Source of the DNA: an uncultured Erysipelotrichaceae bacterium
GTDB lineage: Bacteria; Bacillota_I; Bacilli_A; Erysipelotrichales; Erysipelotrichaceae
NCBI GenBank assembly: GCA_946537255.1
Contig: CAMNFS010000016.1
Span: 1-37,680 of the forward strand
Reading direction: 5' to 3'
Length of the DNA stretch: 37,680 nucleotides
The position numbers were made by a program, and so were the translations under genes. Every line of letters starts with the position of its first letter. Positions within the stretch are counted from its first letter, which is position 1. Below the pieces are notes generated by a model that saw only the letters and a list, made by a program, of their open reading frames with translations, had not been told where the DNA came from and did not search any database. This document shows positions 23,372 to 32,542 of this stretch, piece by piece.

Positions 23372-25312
23372 ATGATGAAAAGAATTCTTTCGATCCTTCT
23401 TTCCGCGGTCATGACTGTTTCTTCCGGAATGATTGTCCAGGCTGAAACAGGCAGTGCGGAATTCGATCGTTTTATGGACCAGGAATTTATCGATACCCTT
23501 GCGTCGGATTATCTGACGATGCATTATTCCATCCGGGATTATAAAAGCGCAGGGATTGAAAAACCGGAGCTTACGGTCGGAGATGCCGGATGGGATTCCT
23601 TTCAGGAAGCAGTAACGACCTGTCAGGAAGGACTGGATCGGCTGAAGCAGTTTTCCTATGAATCTCTGAGCGACACGCAGAAACGGGACTATGATGTCTA
23701 TCAATACTATACGGAATGCATGCGGGACATGAACAGATATCCCCAGGCGGCCGGATACTTTGACCCGGGAAGCGGAATTCACGATATCCTGCTCACGGAT
23801 TTTACGGAATTCGTCTTCTATGAAAAAGAGGATGTCAGTGATTATCTGACGGTTCTGGAAGATGTTCCGAACTATCTGGATGACGCGCTTGAAGTAACAA
23901 AGCGGCAGGCGGAGAACGGCTTTTTCCTGACGGACTCCCAGCTGGATGAAACCCTGGACAGCATTCAGAAGTTCACCGCCAAAAAAGAAGACAATGAACT
24001 GATTGTCGTCTTCAACAATAACATGGACAGCCTGTCATTTCTTTCCGAGCAGGAGAAGAAGGAATACCGGGAAAAGAACCGGGAAATCGTTCTGAACCGG
24101 TTTATTCCCGCCTACGAAAAAGTCAGCAAGCAGCTGGAGGCATTGCGCGGAAGCCGTTCCTTTGAAGGGGGTCTCTGCAATTATGAAGACGGCGGTGAGG
24201 AATACTACCAGGCGCTTGTGAAGTACAAGACCGGCAGTTCCGCATCCATTGAATCGCAGCTTCATGAAATGGGATATTTCATGATGGATCTCATTGATGA
24301 GTATGTGGAGCTGTATGAAGCGGATCCCTTTCTTGACTCCAAATATGAAACCAAGACCGTCAAGCTCAAGACCCCTGAGGAAATCCTGAGCTATCATCAG
24401 AATCATCTGCAGGATTATCCGGAAGGCCCCGAGGTATCATACCAAAGCTCCTATCTTGACAAGAGTGTCGCTACGGATACGGTGATTGCCTATTACATGA
24501 CGCCGCCCCTGGATGACTACAGAAACAATGTGATCAAAATCAACGGATCCAATATTGAAGATGAAAACAGTCTGTATGAGACGCTCGCTCATGAAGGGTT
24601 CCCGGGGCATCTGTATCAGACCACCTGGTATCTGAGTCAGAACCCATCCCGTATACGTACGATTATTGATCAGATCGGCTATTCCGAAGGATGGGGCATG
24701 TACGCGGAGGTTTCCAGCTGGGACAATGCCGGTCTTGATCAGAATGTGCAGAGGCTTCATCAGATCTGGACAACACTGGCCTATTGTGAGGACGCGGCCG
24801 TGGATCTTGGCGTCAACGGACTTGGCTGGAGTATTGAGGATACTGCGGAATGGCTGGAAAGCATCGGGTTCAATCCGGATTCGGCCGAATCTCTCTATGA
24901 GTATGTGATGGATCATCCCGGTCTGATTCTGCCGTATGGATTCGGACTGATGCGCTTTCTCAAGCTTCGCAGCACTGCCGAACAGTTCATCGGTTCCGGC
25001 TTCAGCCGGAAGGAATTCAATGAAGTGCTTCTGTCTGGCGGACCGAGACAGTTTGATCTCGTGGAAACGGATGTGGAACGCTATATCGAGGAGAAAACCG
25101 GCATCGGTTCTCTTCAGCAGGGAGGCGCTGCCTCCGCAAAGCCAGAGCAGCCCGGGGGAGAGGAAATCTTCCTTCCATGGGAAGAAGCGTCTGTTCCCCG
25201 CCGCCCTTCGGGCTTTGTTCCCGCATTGATCGGGGCGGGAGTGTTTGCCGTACTTTTAATTGCCGGAATCATTTTTCTGAACCGGCACAGAAAGAAGGAT
25301 CCGCTTGCGTAG
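23372..25312 (+). CDS. DUF885 metallopeptidase-like protein, exported and membrane-anchored
   Basis: Predicted extracytoplasmic zinc peptidase of 646 residues. The N-terminus is a signal peptide (MMKRILSILLSAVMTVSSGMIVQA). The body matches DUF885, with the metal-binding motif H407-E-G-F-P-G-H413 and a downstream glutamate in YSE439-GWGMYAE. Near the C-terminus a Pro/Gly/Glu-rich linker leads to a membrane helix (about 618-640) and a short basic tail, so it is tethered outside the cell. The substrate is unknown; a carboxypeptidase or peptidase role is the family expectation. The start at 23372 is set by AAGGAGG (23358-23364) and the signal peptide; the frame is open upstream into pulA. It is first in a four-gene operon; its stop lies inside the next gene. 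Confidence 0.85.
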   Translation: MMKRILSILLSAVMTVSSGMIVQAETGSAEFDRFMDQEFIDTLASDYLTMHYSIRDYKSAGIEKPELTVGDAGWDSFQEAVTTCQEGLDRLKQFSYESLSDTQKRDYDVYQYYTECMRDMNRYPQAAGYFDPGSGIHDILLTDFTEFVFYEKEDVSDYLTVLEDVPNYLDDALEVTKRQAENGFFLTDSQLDETLDSIQKFTAKKEDNELIVVFNNNMDSLSFLSEQEKKEYREKNREIVLNRFIPAYEKVSKQLEALRGSRSFEGGLCNYEDGGEEYYQALVKYKTGSSASIESQLHEMGYFMMDLIDEYVELYEADPFLDSKYETKTVKLKTPEEILSYHQNHLQDYPEGPEVSYQSSYLDKSVATDTVIAYYMTPPLDDYRNNVIKINGSNIEDENSLYETLAHEGFPGHLYQTTWYLSQNPSRIRTIIDQIGYSEGWGMYAEVSSWDNAGLDQNVQRLHQIWTTLAYCEDAAVDLGVNGLGWSIEDTAEWLESIGFNPDSAESLYEYVMDHPGLILPYGFGLMRFLKLRSTAEQFIGSGFSRKEFNEVLLSGGPRQFDLVETDVERYIEEKTGIGSLQQGGAASAKPEQPGGEEIFLPWEEASVPRRPSGFVPALIGAGVFAVLLIAGIIFLNRHRKKDPLA

Positions 25313-26621
25313 AAATTGGCTGTGCGCTCTGCTTGCCTGCTTACTGTTCAGCGGCTGCGGCGCCGTGAAAAAAGAAGAAACGGCTCAGGATGCGGAACCG
25401 GTGAAGGAAACGCCGGCTGTCATTGCGGAAGAGATGTCGTTCGGCACGCTCAGAAAGCTTGCCGGAACGATCGGAAGAGCGGTTGAAAATGAAGCCTGGG
25501 AGGAACTATCCTCCCTCTTTTGGGATGGTCTTGAAAAAAGACCGGACGCTGTGAATATTGAAGAGGCGTTCTCTGACCTGCATGCAGGGGGAGTGAAGCT
25601 TGCGGATACAGCGGCGCTTATGGATACGGATGTACGCGGAGGATATGCTGTTTTTGAAGGAGAGAACGGAATCTATGAAGCGGTATTTACCGCAGATGAG
25701 AATCTGCATCTGCTTTCACTGGTCTTTGCGGAGCGGCGCACCGGGTCCAGGCCGGAATCCTCCGATACATTTGAGGAATATGAAATCACTGCCGGAAACG
25801 CTCCCAGGATTTCCGGTATGCTTACCATGCCGAAGGAAGCGGAAGAACCCGTTGTCGCGATTCTTCTTCCGGAAGAAATCGATGACGCGATGGATGAATC
25901 CGGCTCAAACCTGACATTTCGAAAGGATCTTGCCCATGGTCTTGCCGAAAAGGGAATCGCCAGTGTGCGCTTTGACATGCGCTGCTGGGAAGATCCGCTT
26001 CTCGTACCGGTTTTCGGCATGAGTTTTGATCGGACCATCTCCCGGGATTTTGCGTCCATTGTTCACACCCTGGAACAGTATCCTGTCAATGCCAGAAAGA
26101 TCATCTATATCGGACATGGTCCGGCGGGATCACTCGGTTACTCCGCTGTGGCTCATCACTATGAAATGGACGGAGGGCTGGTGCTTCTGAACAGCCCCTA
26201 TACCGAAGACGGGGTCCATCTGCTTCAAAGGGCTGCCTGGCTGGAGGAGTCCGCGGCCGAAGAAGCGAAGGAAATGCTGGAAATGGAAAAGGAAGAGCAG
26301 TATGAAATCGCAGGCTTTCCGCCTTCCTTCTGGCAGGCATGGCAGGAACACGGGGCTTTGAACTACACCCGCCGGATTTCCATTCCGATTCTCATTCTGC
26401 AGGCGGAAGCGGACGGCGTCGTCTATTTCAAAAAGGATTATGAAGACTGGAAGAGTCAGAAGGGATCCAATGTGACAATGAAAAGCTACCCGGATCTCGG
26501 TCATGATCTGATCAATAAGGAAGAGGTATTCGAACCGCAGATCTGTGAGGATATCGCGGCATGGATCAACGGGGAGGATATCAACAAAAAGAAAACTTCA
26601 AAAACGGGAGGAAAATCATGA
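25305..26621 (+). CDS. Lipoprotein with DUF3887-like and alpha/beta-hydrolase domains, nucleophile serine replaced
   Basis: Predicted exported lipoprotein of 438 residues. The start codon is TTG at 25305, overlapping the previous gene by 8 bases, with AAGGA at 25295-25299. It gives a clean lipoprotein signal ending LLFSGC18. Residues about 45-145 resemble DUF3887. Residues about 155-425 are an alpha/beta-hydrolase fold of the dienelactone-hydrolase type. The nucleophile elbow, normally GxSxG, reads G270-H-G-P-A-G275, so the serine position is Gly272. The later acid (QAEADG) and histidine (LGHDLI) motifs are present. It may be inactive or use another residue. The upstream neighbour is an exported DUF885 peptidase; downstream ung starts within its stop (ATGA). 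Confidence 0.8.
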   Translation: MRRNWLCALLACLLFSGCGAVKKEETAQDAEPVKETPAVIAEEMSFGTLRKLAGTIGRAVENEAWEELSSLFWDGLEKRPDAVNIEEAFSDLHAGGVKLADTAALMDTDVRGGYAVFEGENGIYEAVFTADENLHLLSLVFAERRTGSRPESSDTFEEYEITAGNAPRISGMLTMPKEAEEPVVAILLPEEIDDAMDESGSNLTFRKDLAHGLAEKGIASVRFDMRCWEDPLLVPVFGMSFDRTISRDFASIVHTLEQYPVNARKIIYIGHGPAGSLGYSAVAHHYEMDGGLVLLNSPYTEDGVHLLQRAAWLEESAAEEAKEMLEMEKEEQYEIAGFPPSFWQAWQEHGALNYTRRISIPILILQAEADGVVYFKKDYEDWKSQKGSNVTMKSYPDLGHDLINKEEVFEPQICEDIAAWINGEDINKKKTSKTGGKS

Positions 26622-27286
26622 TTCATAATGAATGGTTCCCATGGCTGAAACAGGAATGGGATCAGCCGTATTTCAGAGAACTCTCCGCTTTTCTGAAGAC
26701 ACAGTATCAGACAAAGGAAATCTATCCGCCCCGGACACTGGTATTTTCCGCGTTTGAAGCGTGTGATCTTCCGGATATAAAGGCTGTAATTCTTGGCCAG
26801 GATCCATACCATGAGCCAGGCCAGGCACATGGCATGTGCTTCTCTGTGAATCCCGGCGTGGAGATTCCGCCCAGCCTTCAGAATATCTATCAGGAGCTGA
26901 AAAGCGACTGCGGCTGCTTTATTCCGAATAACGGATATCTGATGCCCTGGGCGAAGCAGGGAGTGTTTCTTCTCAACACGGTCATGACAGTGGAAAGAGG
27001 CCGGGCCAACAGCCATCAGGGGCGGGGCTGGGAAACCTTTACGGACCATGTGATCGCAAAGATCAATGAAAAGAAAGAGCCGACCGTATTTCTTCTCTGG
27101 GGAAGAAATGCCCGTTCCAAAATACCGATGATCGATGAGTCCCGGCATCTGGTTCTGGAGGCGGCACATCCATCCCCGCTCAGTGCCTACCGGGGATTCT
27201 TCGGCTGCCGTCATTTTTCAAGAGCCAACGCATTCCTGAAACAGAACGGAAGAGAGCCGATCGACTGGCAGGTACCGAACTTATGA
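26618..27286 (+). CDS. ung: Uracil-DNA glycosylase, family 1
   Basis: Removes uracil from DNA at the start of base-excision repair. The 222 residues show the catalytic water-activating loop GQD62-PYHEPGQAHG and the minor-groove loop H184-PSPLSAYRGFFGCRHF, both diagnostic of family 1, with the usual length. The start at 26618 is supported by GGGAGG and by the ATGA overlap with the lipoprotein gene; an upstream in-frame ATG at 26561 has no binding site. Its stop overlaps the folC start by ATGA. Confidence 0.97.
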   Translation: MIHNEWFPWLKQEWDQPYFRELSAFLKTQYQTKEIYPPRTLVFSAFEACDLPDIKAVILGQDPYHEPGQAHGMCFSVNPGVEIPPSLQNIYQELKSDCGCFIPNNGYLMPWAKQGVFLLNTVMTVERGRANSHQGRGWETFTDHVIAKINEKKEPTVFLLWGRNARSKIPMIDESRHLVLEAAHPSPLSAYRGFFGCRHFSRANAFLKQNGREPIDWQVPNL

Positions 27287-28509
27287 GATTTGAAACGTAC
27301 GAAGAGGCAGCCGCTTACGCGGCAGGCAGAAGTAATATGGAATGCCGGTTTGAGAATTTCCGTGACGCGATAAACGAAATCGGCAATCCGCAGAATTCCG
27401 TACCATGCGTGCATGTGGCCGGGACAAACGGGAAGGGCAGTACCTGCAGGTATCTGTATGACATTCTTAAAACAGAATACACGTCGGTCGCTCTGTATAC
27501 GTCTCCGCATCTTGTCGATGTCCGTGACAGGATAAGGATCGATGATGAATGGATTCCGAAGGAACAGTTTACGGAATACATGAATGAAATCCTGCCTCTG
27601 GTTGAAAAGTATTCCCTTTCTCAGGTGGCAATTTACACCATGATGTTTTTCCTGTGGTGTCAGAAGAAAAAGCCGGATATTGCGGTGGTGGAAGTATCTC
27701 TTGGCGGCCGCTGGGATACCACAAATGTGATTGCCTCGCCGCTGTGCTCGGTTATCACCACGATTGATTATGATCACATGCACTGCTTAGGAAATACGAT
27801 TGAACTGATCGCCGGCGAAAAAGCCGGAATCATCAAATACGGCTGTCCGGTACTGCTTGGCAATGTCCGCAGGGAAGCGCAGAGCGTAATCCGGGAATGT
27901 GCCGCCGCCATGCATGCAGAGGTACATGAAAGTCTTCCCTATGAGGACAGTCCGGATGGCGTATGGATCAGGGACAGGTTCTTTCCGGTCTCTGGAAGCG
28001 GGTATCAGCGCATGGATGCGGTGTTTGCCCTGTCCGCAGCGGATCTGATCGGCATTGACATCTTCAGTGAATCCGTAATGGAAGCGGTTCGTGGGTCCTT
28101 CTGGCCCGGACGGTTTGAAACGGTCTCGCTGAATCCGCGGATCATTCTCGATGGATCTCATAATGAGGAAGGCATCCGGGCTCTGATTCAGGAGATTCCG
28201 AATCTTCCCCGACCGGTTATCGCTGTCTTCGCGGTTCTTGCGGACAAGCAGGGAAAAAAGATGGCCGCGATGCTGAGAGAAGCGGCAGACGAACTGATTG
28301 TGACGGAGTTCAGACATGCCCGGGCAGACCGCGCGGACCATGTCGCATCATCCGATGACCTGGTGGTGAATGATTACCGAAGAGCGATAGAGACGGCGGT
28401 AAGCCACGCTGGCAATGGAACGGTTCTGATCACCGGCAGTCTGTATTTTATTGCGAGAGTTCGAAGAGAATTGAAAATTGAAGATAAAACAACCGAAAAT
28501 TGTATATAA
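27283..28509 (+). CDS. folC: Folylpolyglutamate synthase / dihydrofolate synthase
   Basis: ATP-dependent Mur-ligase-family enzyme that adds glutamate to folates and may also make dihydrofolate from dihydropteroate. The 408 residues contain the P-loop [10 protein letters not shown] (about 45-54), the substrate segment [13 protein letters not shown] and the [15 protein letters not shown] motif (usually GLGGR.DATN). The C-terminal ligase domain begins [10 protein letters not shown]. It is translationally coupled to ung. The last bases overlap the glgC promoter, and no terminator is seen, so read-through into glgC is possible. Confidence 0.93.
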   Translation: MRFETYEEAAAYAAGRSNMECRFENFRDAINEIGNPQNSVPCVHVAGTNGKGSTCRYLYDILKTEYTSVALYTSPHLVDVRDRIRIDDEWIPKEQFTEYMNEILPLVEKYSLSQVAIYTMMFFLWCQKKKPDIAVVEVSLGGRWDTTNVIASPLCSVITTIDYDHMHCLGNTIELIAGEKAGIIKYGCPVLLGNVRREAQSVIRECAAAMHAEVHESLPYEDSPDGVWIRDRFFPVSGSGYQRMDAVFALSAADLIGIDIFSESVMEAVRGSFWPGRFETVSLNPRIILDGSHNEEGIRALIQEIPNLPRPVIAVFAVLADKQGKKMAAMLREAADELIVTEFRHARADRADHVASSDDLVVNDYRRAIETAVSHAGNGTVLITGSLYFIARVRRELKIEDKTTENCI

Positions 28510-28523
28510 TGTAAGCGTATTCA
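28505..28523 (+). promoter_or_regulatory. glgCDA promoter with cre-like operator
   Basis: TATAAT (28505-28510) overlaps the cre-like box TGTAAGCGTATTCA (28510-28523). There is no good -35 at 16-18 nt; TTGAAG at 28478-28483 is 21 nt away. The segment 28504-28523 is identical at 19 of 20 bases to 69-88 before the GGDEF/EAL gene. A poor -35 with a regulator-type box suggests regulated expression. Confidence 0.55.
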
Positions 28524-28555
28524 AATTTTATTGTTCAGGGAGGCAAATTATAATC

Positions 28556-29689
28556 ATGAGAGCGAACAGTATGGTGGCCATGATTCTTGCGGGCGGAAGA
28601 GGATCCCGTCTGTATGATCTGACCAAGAAAGTTGCGAAGCCGGCTGTCCACTTCGGAGGCAAGTACCGGATCATCGACTTTCCACTCAGCAACTGCGCGA
28701 ATTCGGACATCAAGACCGTTGGCGTGCTGACGCAGTACGAATCAGTACTTCTTAATTCCTATGTCGCACGGGACCACTACTGGGGTCTGGATACGTACGA
28801 CGGCGGCGTTTACGTACTGACACCGCGGGAAAGAGACACATCGAATCTCGAAGTATACCGCGGCACGGCAGATGCGATCACAGCAAACATCGACTTCTTA
28901 GACAACATCAATCCGGAATATATTCTGATTCTTTCCGGAGACCACATCTACAAGATGAACTATGACAAGATGCTTGCATACCACAAGGAAAAGAATGCCG
29001 ACGCGACGATCGCCGTACGTGAGGTTCCCCTCAAGGAAGCGACACGTTTCGGAATCATGAACTGCGATGCGGATGATATGATCATTGACTTTGAGGAAAA
29101 GCCGGCAAAGCCGAAGAGCAATCTCGCTTCGATGGGTATTTACATCTTCACTTACAAGACTCTCCGCAAATATCTGGTGGCTGACGCTAAGAATCCGGAC
29201 AGCAATCACGATTTCGGAAAGGATATCATTCCGCAGTATCTGAGAGACAAGAAGCGTCTGACTGCGTTCCGTTTCCGCGGCTATTGGATGGACGTTGGTA
29301 CGGTCAACTCCCTCTGGGAAGCAAACATGGATCTTCTCAAGGAGAACGCAGAGCTTGATCTCGGTGATCCGACCTGGAAAATCTACACGGAAGATGTCAA
29401 CGCGCTTCCTCAGTTCATCGGCAAGGATGCTCATGTGGAACACTGCTACGTTACTCAGGGCAGCGTGATTGAAGGAGATGTCAAGAACTCCGTCATCGGC
29501 ACCAATGTCGTGATCGGCAAGGGCGCCAAGGTTGTGGACTGTGTCATTCAGCCGGGTGCTGTGATCGGTGAAGGCGCAACCGTCACAAGATGCATCGTCG
29601 CAGATGATGTCGTGGTTCCGCCGAATGCAGTATTCGGATCCGCCAAGAGCGAGGATATTCAGCTCGTTGCGGACAAGGTAAGTGAGTAA
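28556..29689 (+). CDS. glgC: Glucose-1-phosphate adenylyltransferase, catalytic subunit GlgC
   Basis: Makes ADP-glucose from ATP and glucose-1-phosphate, the committed step of glycogen synthesis. The 377 residues carry the nucleotide loop [33 protein letters not shown], the catalytic SG128-D129-H-IYKMNYD segment, and a C-terminal left-handed beta-helix with hexapeptide repeats ([21 protein letters not shown]). The start at 28556 has GGGAGG (28538-28543) 12 nt upstream; the ATG at 28571 is an alternative. It is followed by glgD and glgA in one operon, the arrangement of Geobacillus stearothermophilus and many Bacillota. Confidence 0.96.
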   Translation: MRANSMVAMILAGGRGSRLYDLTKKVAKPAVHFGGKYRIIDFPLSNCANSDIKTVGVLTQYESVLLNSYVARDHYWGLDTYDGGVYVLTPRERDTSNLEVYRGTADAITANIDFLDNINPEYILILSGDHIYKMNYDKMLAYHKEKNADATIAVREVPLKEATRFGIMNCDADDMIIDFEEKPAKPKSNLASMGIYIFTYKTLRKYLVADAKNPDSNHDFGKDIIPQYLRDKKRLTAFRFRGYWMDVGTVNSLWEANMDLLKENAELDLGDPTWKIYTEDVNALPQFIGKDAHVEHCYVTQGSVIEGDVKNSVIGTNVVIGKGAKVVDCVIQPGAVIGEGATVTRCIVADDVVVPPNAVFGSAKSEDIQLVADKVSE

Positions 29690-29707
29690 GGGAAGGAGAT
29701 TGAAGAT

Positions 29708-30820
29708 ATGCGTGCATTAGGAATTATCAGTTTTGAAGACAACACGGCCAATATCGAAGGTCTCTGTGATCATCGTCCGGTTCCGGCGATTGCATTCATG
29801 GGCCGTTACCGTATCATTGACTTCATTTTGAGCAACATGACCAACAGCGGTATCAACAACGTTCAGGTTTACTGCAAGGAAAAACCCCGCAACCTGATTG
29901 AACACCTCGGTGATGGAAGTCACTACAATATCAACTCCAAGCGCGGAAAGCTCCGCATCCTCTATGGTGAGAAGAGCTTCTCCTCCGATGTGTACAACCA
30001 CGACGTCGCCAACTACATGCTCAACATGCAGTATATCGAAGAGGATCCGAATCCGTATGTCGTCGTAGCGCCGAGCTACTTCGTATATCCGATTGACTTC
30101 AACGATGTACTCAAGCAGCATGTGGACAGCCGTGCCGATGTCACGATTCTCTATACCTCCGCAAAAGACGCCAAGAATCAGTTCCTTGGATGCGATGTTG
30201 TAAAGCTTGACAAGTTCAAGACAGTGACCGGATTTGAAAAGAACCGCGGCAAGCTCAAGAGCCAGCAGATTTCTCTTGAGGCCTATGTCATGACAAAGAA
30301 ACTGTTCATCGAACTCGTTACCAAGGCAGCGGAGACTTCCTCTCTGTACTGGTTCAAGGATGTTCTGGCGGACTCCGTTGACGAGCTGACCATGAAGGGG
30401 TATCAGGTCAAGGGTTATGTGGCATGCCTGAACTCTCTGTCTGAATACTTCCGTGTCTCCATGGAACTCATCGACCACAAGAAGGCGCTTCAGCTGTTCA
30501 AGCCGGGATGGCAGATCTACACCCAGACCAACGACAGCTGCCCGACCACATTCTCCGAAAGTGCCCGGGTCACCAACAGCGTTGTCGCCAACGGCGCCGT
30601 GATCGAAGGCAAGGTGGAAGGCTCCATCATCAGCCGCGGCTGCACCATCCGCAAGGGTGCTCAGCTGAAGAACTGCATCCTTCTGCCGGGCGCTTATATC
30701 GGTGAGAATGCCAAGCTGGACCATGTGGTTGTGGACAAATATGCGATTGTACATCATGTCAAGAAGCTGGAAGGCACCGACCAGCAGCCGGTATATGTAC
30801 AGCGCCGCGACCGTATCTGA
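29708..30820 (+). CDS. glgD: Glucose-1-phosphate adenylyltransferase subunit GlgD
   Basis: Partner subunit that stimulates GlgC in the heteromeric enzyme of Bacillota. The 370 residues share the nucleotidyltransferase and beta-helix layout, but the catalytic motifs are lost. The GGRGSRL loop is absent (ALGIISFEDNTANIEGL), and the SGDHIY segment is replaced by APSYFVYPIDF. It is thus expected to be non-catalytic on its own. A good ribosome binding site (AAGGAG) precedes the ATG; the spacing to glgC is 18 bases. Confidence 0.95.
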   Translation: MRALGIISFEDNTANIEGLCDHRPVPAIAFMGRYRIIDFILSNMTNSGINNVQVYCKEKPRNLIEHLGDGSHYNINSKRGKLRILYGEKSFSSDVYNHDVANYMLNMQYIEEDPNPYVVVAPSYFVYPIDFNDVLKQHVDSRADVTILYTSAKDAKNQFLGCDVVKLDKFKTVTGFEKNRGKLKSQQISLEAYVMTKKLFIELVTKAAETSSLYWFKDVLADSVDELTMKGYQVKGYVACLNSLSEYFRVSMELIDHKKALQLFKPGWQIYTQTNDSCPTTFSESARVTNSVVANGAVIEGKVEGSIISRGCTIRKGAQLKNCILLPGAYIGENAKLDHVVVDKYAIVHHVKKLEGTDQQPVYVQRRDRI

Positions 30821-30835
30821 CGGAAAGGATATTTT

Positions 30836-32290
30836 ATGGGAAGATCAATTCTCTTCGTCGGCGGTGAAGCGCTTCCGTTCATCAAGACGGGAGGGCTCGC
30901 TGACGTCATGGCAAGTCTGCCCAATGCGCTGGTAAAAAGAGGACATGATGCCAGAGTTGTGATTCCTCTTTACAGCAAGATCATAGAAAAGTACTATGAC
31001 CGACTGGAGCGGATCGGAACCATCCAGGTACACAGCGGATGGATTGATCAGCCGGCAACCTTCTATACCGCAACCGTAGACGGCGTTGTCTACTACTTCA
31101 TCGAACACCAGCACTACTTTGAGCGGGAAGGTCTGTATGGCTATGAGGATGACGGTGAACGGTTTGCCTTTTTCCAGAGGGCTGCGCTCGACATGATCTA
31201 TTTCATCAACTGGTGGCCAAACATCATCCACAGCAATGACTGGCAGGCCGGCATGATTCCGCTGCTGTGCCACGCATGCTACGCGGATGATCAGAGATAC
31301 CAGGCGATCAAGCATGTCTTCACGATTCACAACCTCGCCTTCCAGGGCAACTTCGGCGTTGACATGCTGCCATCATGCCTTGGTCTGGATTACTACTATT
31401 TCGACAACGGTTCCATCAAGTTCGATACCGGCATTTCCTTCATGAAGGCGGCCCTGGTCTATGCGGACAAGATCACAACCGTATCGCCGACCTACTCCAG
31501 TGAGATTCTGACGCAGACCTATGGCGAGAAGATGGACAGCATCCTTCGCTATCGCCGGGATGATCTCTGGGGCATTGTCAACGGCATTGACACCAGGGAA
31601 TGGGATCCCAAGACGGACAAGCAGCTGGCAAAGAACTATGATGTCAAGAGTTACGCCAGCGGCAAGAAAGCAAACAAGCTTGCTCTGCAGAAACAGCTCG
31701 GACTCAAGGAAACCAATGATGTCTGCGTGATCGGCATTGTCTCAAGACTGACCAATCAGAAGGGAATCTATCTGATTACGGACCGTCTCCAGGAAATCAT
31801 GGGCATGGATATCCAGTTTGTGGTTCTCGGTACCGGTGAAACCAACGCGGAGAATGCGTTCAAGTGGATGGAGAACGAGTACAAGGGCAAGGGAGTATAC
31901 TACTGCGGATACAATGAGGAGCTTGCGCACCTCATCTATGCAGGATGCGACCTGTTCCTGATGCCTTCTCTCTATGAGCCATGCGGCATCGGTCAGCTGA
32001 TTGCCATGCATTACGGAACTCTGCCGCTGGTCCGTGAAACCGGCGGACTCAAGGATACCGTACATCCTTACAACCAGTATACGGGTGAAGGAAACGGCTT
32101 CAGCTTCTGGGCCGCGAATGCGGATGACATGATGTATACGCTTCGCTGGGCAGTCGAACAGTACTATGACAACAAGCCAGGCTGGAAGGGACTCATCAAG
32201 AGTGCCATGACAACGGATGTCTCCTGGGAGAAATCCGCAGGCATTTACGAGCAGCTCTACTACCAGCTGTGCAACTGGCCTGACAACTGA
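30836..32290 (+). CDS. glgA: Glycogen synthase (ADP-glucose type, GT5)
   Basis: Transfers glucose from ADP-glucose to the non-reducing end of the growing alpha-1,4 glucan. The 484-residue GT-B fold has the N-terminal ADP-glucose loop K17-T-G-G-L-A-D-V, HSNDWQAGMIPL, TIHNLAFQGNF, the hinge signature IVSRLTNQKG, and the C-terminal catalytic segment LMPSLYE381-PCGIGQL followed by TGGLKDTV. Length is standard. It ends the glgCDA operon before a terminator. Confidence 0.96.
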   Translation: MGRSILFVGGEALPFIKTGGLADVMASLPNALVKRGHDARVVIPLYSKIIEKYYDRLERIGTIQVHSGWIDQPATFYTATVDGVVYYFIEHQHYFEREGLYGYEDDGERFAFFQRAALDMIYFINWWPNIIHSNDWQAGMIPLLCHACYADDQRYQAIKHVFTIHNLAFQGNFGVDMLPSCLGLDYYYFDNGSIKFDTGISFMKAALVYADKITTVSPTYSSEILTQTYGEKMDSILRYRRDDLWGIVNGIDTREWDPKTDKQLAKNYDVKSYASGKKANKLALQKQLGLKETNDVCVIGIVSRLTNQKGIYLITDRLQEIMGMDIQFVVLGTGETNAENAFKWMENEYKGKGVYYCGYNEELAHLIYAGCDLFLMPSLYEPCGIGQLIAMHYGTLPLVRETGGLKDTVHPYNQYTGEGNGFSFWAANADDMMYTLRWAVEQYYDNKPGWKGLIKSAMTTDVSWEKSAGIYEQLYYQLCNWPDN

Positions 32291-32298
32291 GCATGAGA

Positions 32299-32335
32299 AA
32301 ACCGTGTGTGCAGAACGCACGGTTTCTTTCTCTCC
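32299..32335 (+). terminator. Intrinsic terminator of glgCDA
   Basis: AAACCGTGTG (32299-32308) pairs with CGCACGGTTT (32316-32325) in a 10-bp stem with one G-U pair and a 7-nt loop, followed by a pyrimidine-rich tail (CTTTCTCTCC). The tail is a weak T run. The rest of the 250-base gap up to pgk holds short inverted repeats but no gene. Confidence 0.65.
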
Positions 32336-32449
32336 TGTAAACATGCAAGCATGGTTGGCGGCCGGGTGATCCGGAAATCATGCCATATGAAGAAGCAGTG
32401 AAATCACCGCTTACGGCGGCTCGCTCTGGGAGAAAGAAAAAAATATGAT

Positions 32450-32492
32450 CTTTTCCCGGTAAAAATCACGCTTTCCTCGTTTACGGGAAAAG
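32450..32492 (+). repeat. Long inverted repeat spanning the pgk -35 region
   Basis: CTTTTCCC-(G)-GTAAA (32450-32463) pairs with TTTAC-GGGAAAAG (32480-32492): 13 bp with a single bulged G and a 16-nt centre. No T run follows on the + strand and the minus-strand run is not adjacent, so it is a poor terminator. It covers the region where the pgk -35 box would lie, which suggests an operator. Confidence 0.5.
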
Positions 32493-32500
32493 GGGTCAGA

Positions 32501-32509
32501 TGGTATAAT
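32501..32509 (+). promoter_or_regulatory. Extended -10 promoter of pgk-tpiA-eno
   Basis: TGGTATAAT is a perfect extended -10, 34 nt before the pgk start. The -35 at the usual distance (TTACGG, 32481-32486) is poor and lies in the right arm of the inverted repeat at 32450-32492. Confidence 0.7.
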
Positions 32510-32542
32510 GAGTTGACTTAATAAGGAGGAGATTCATAATCT

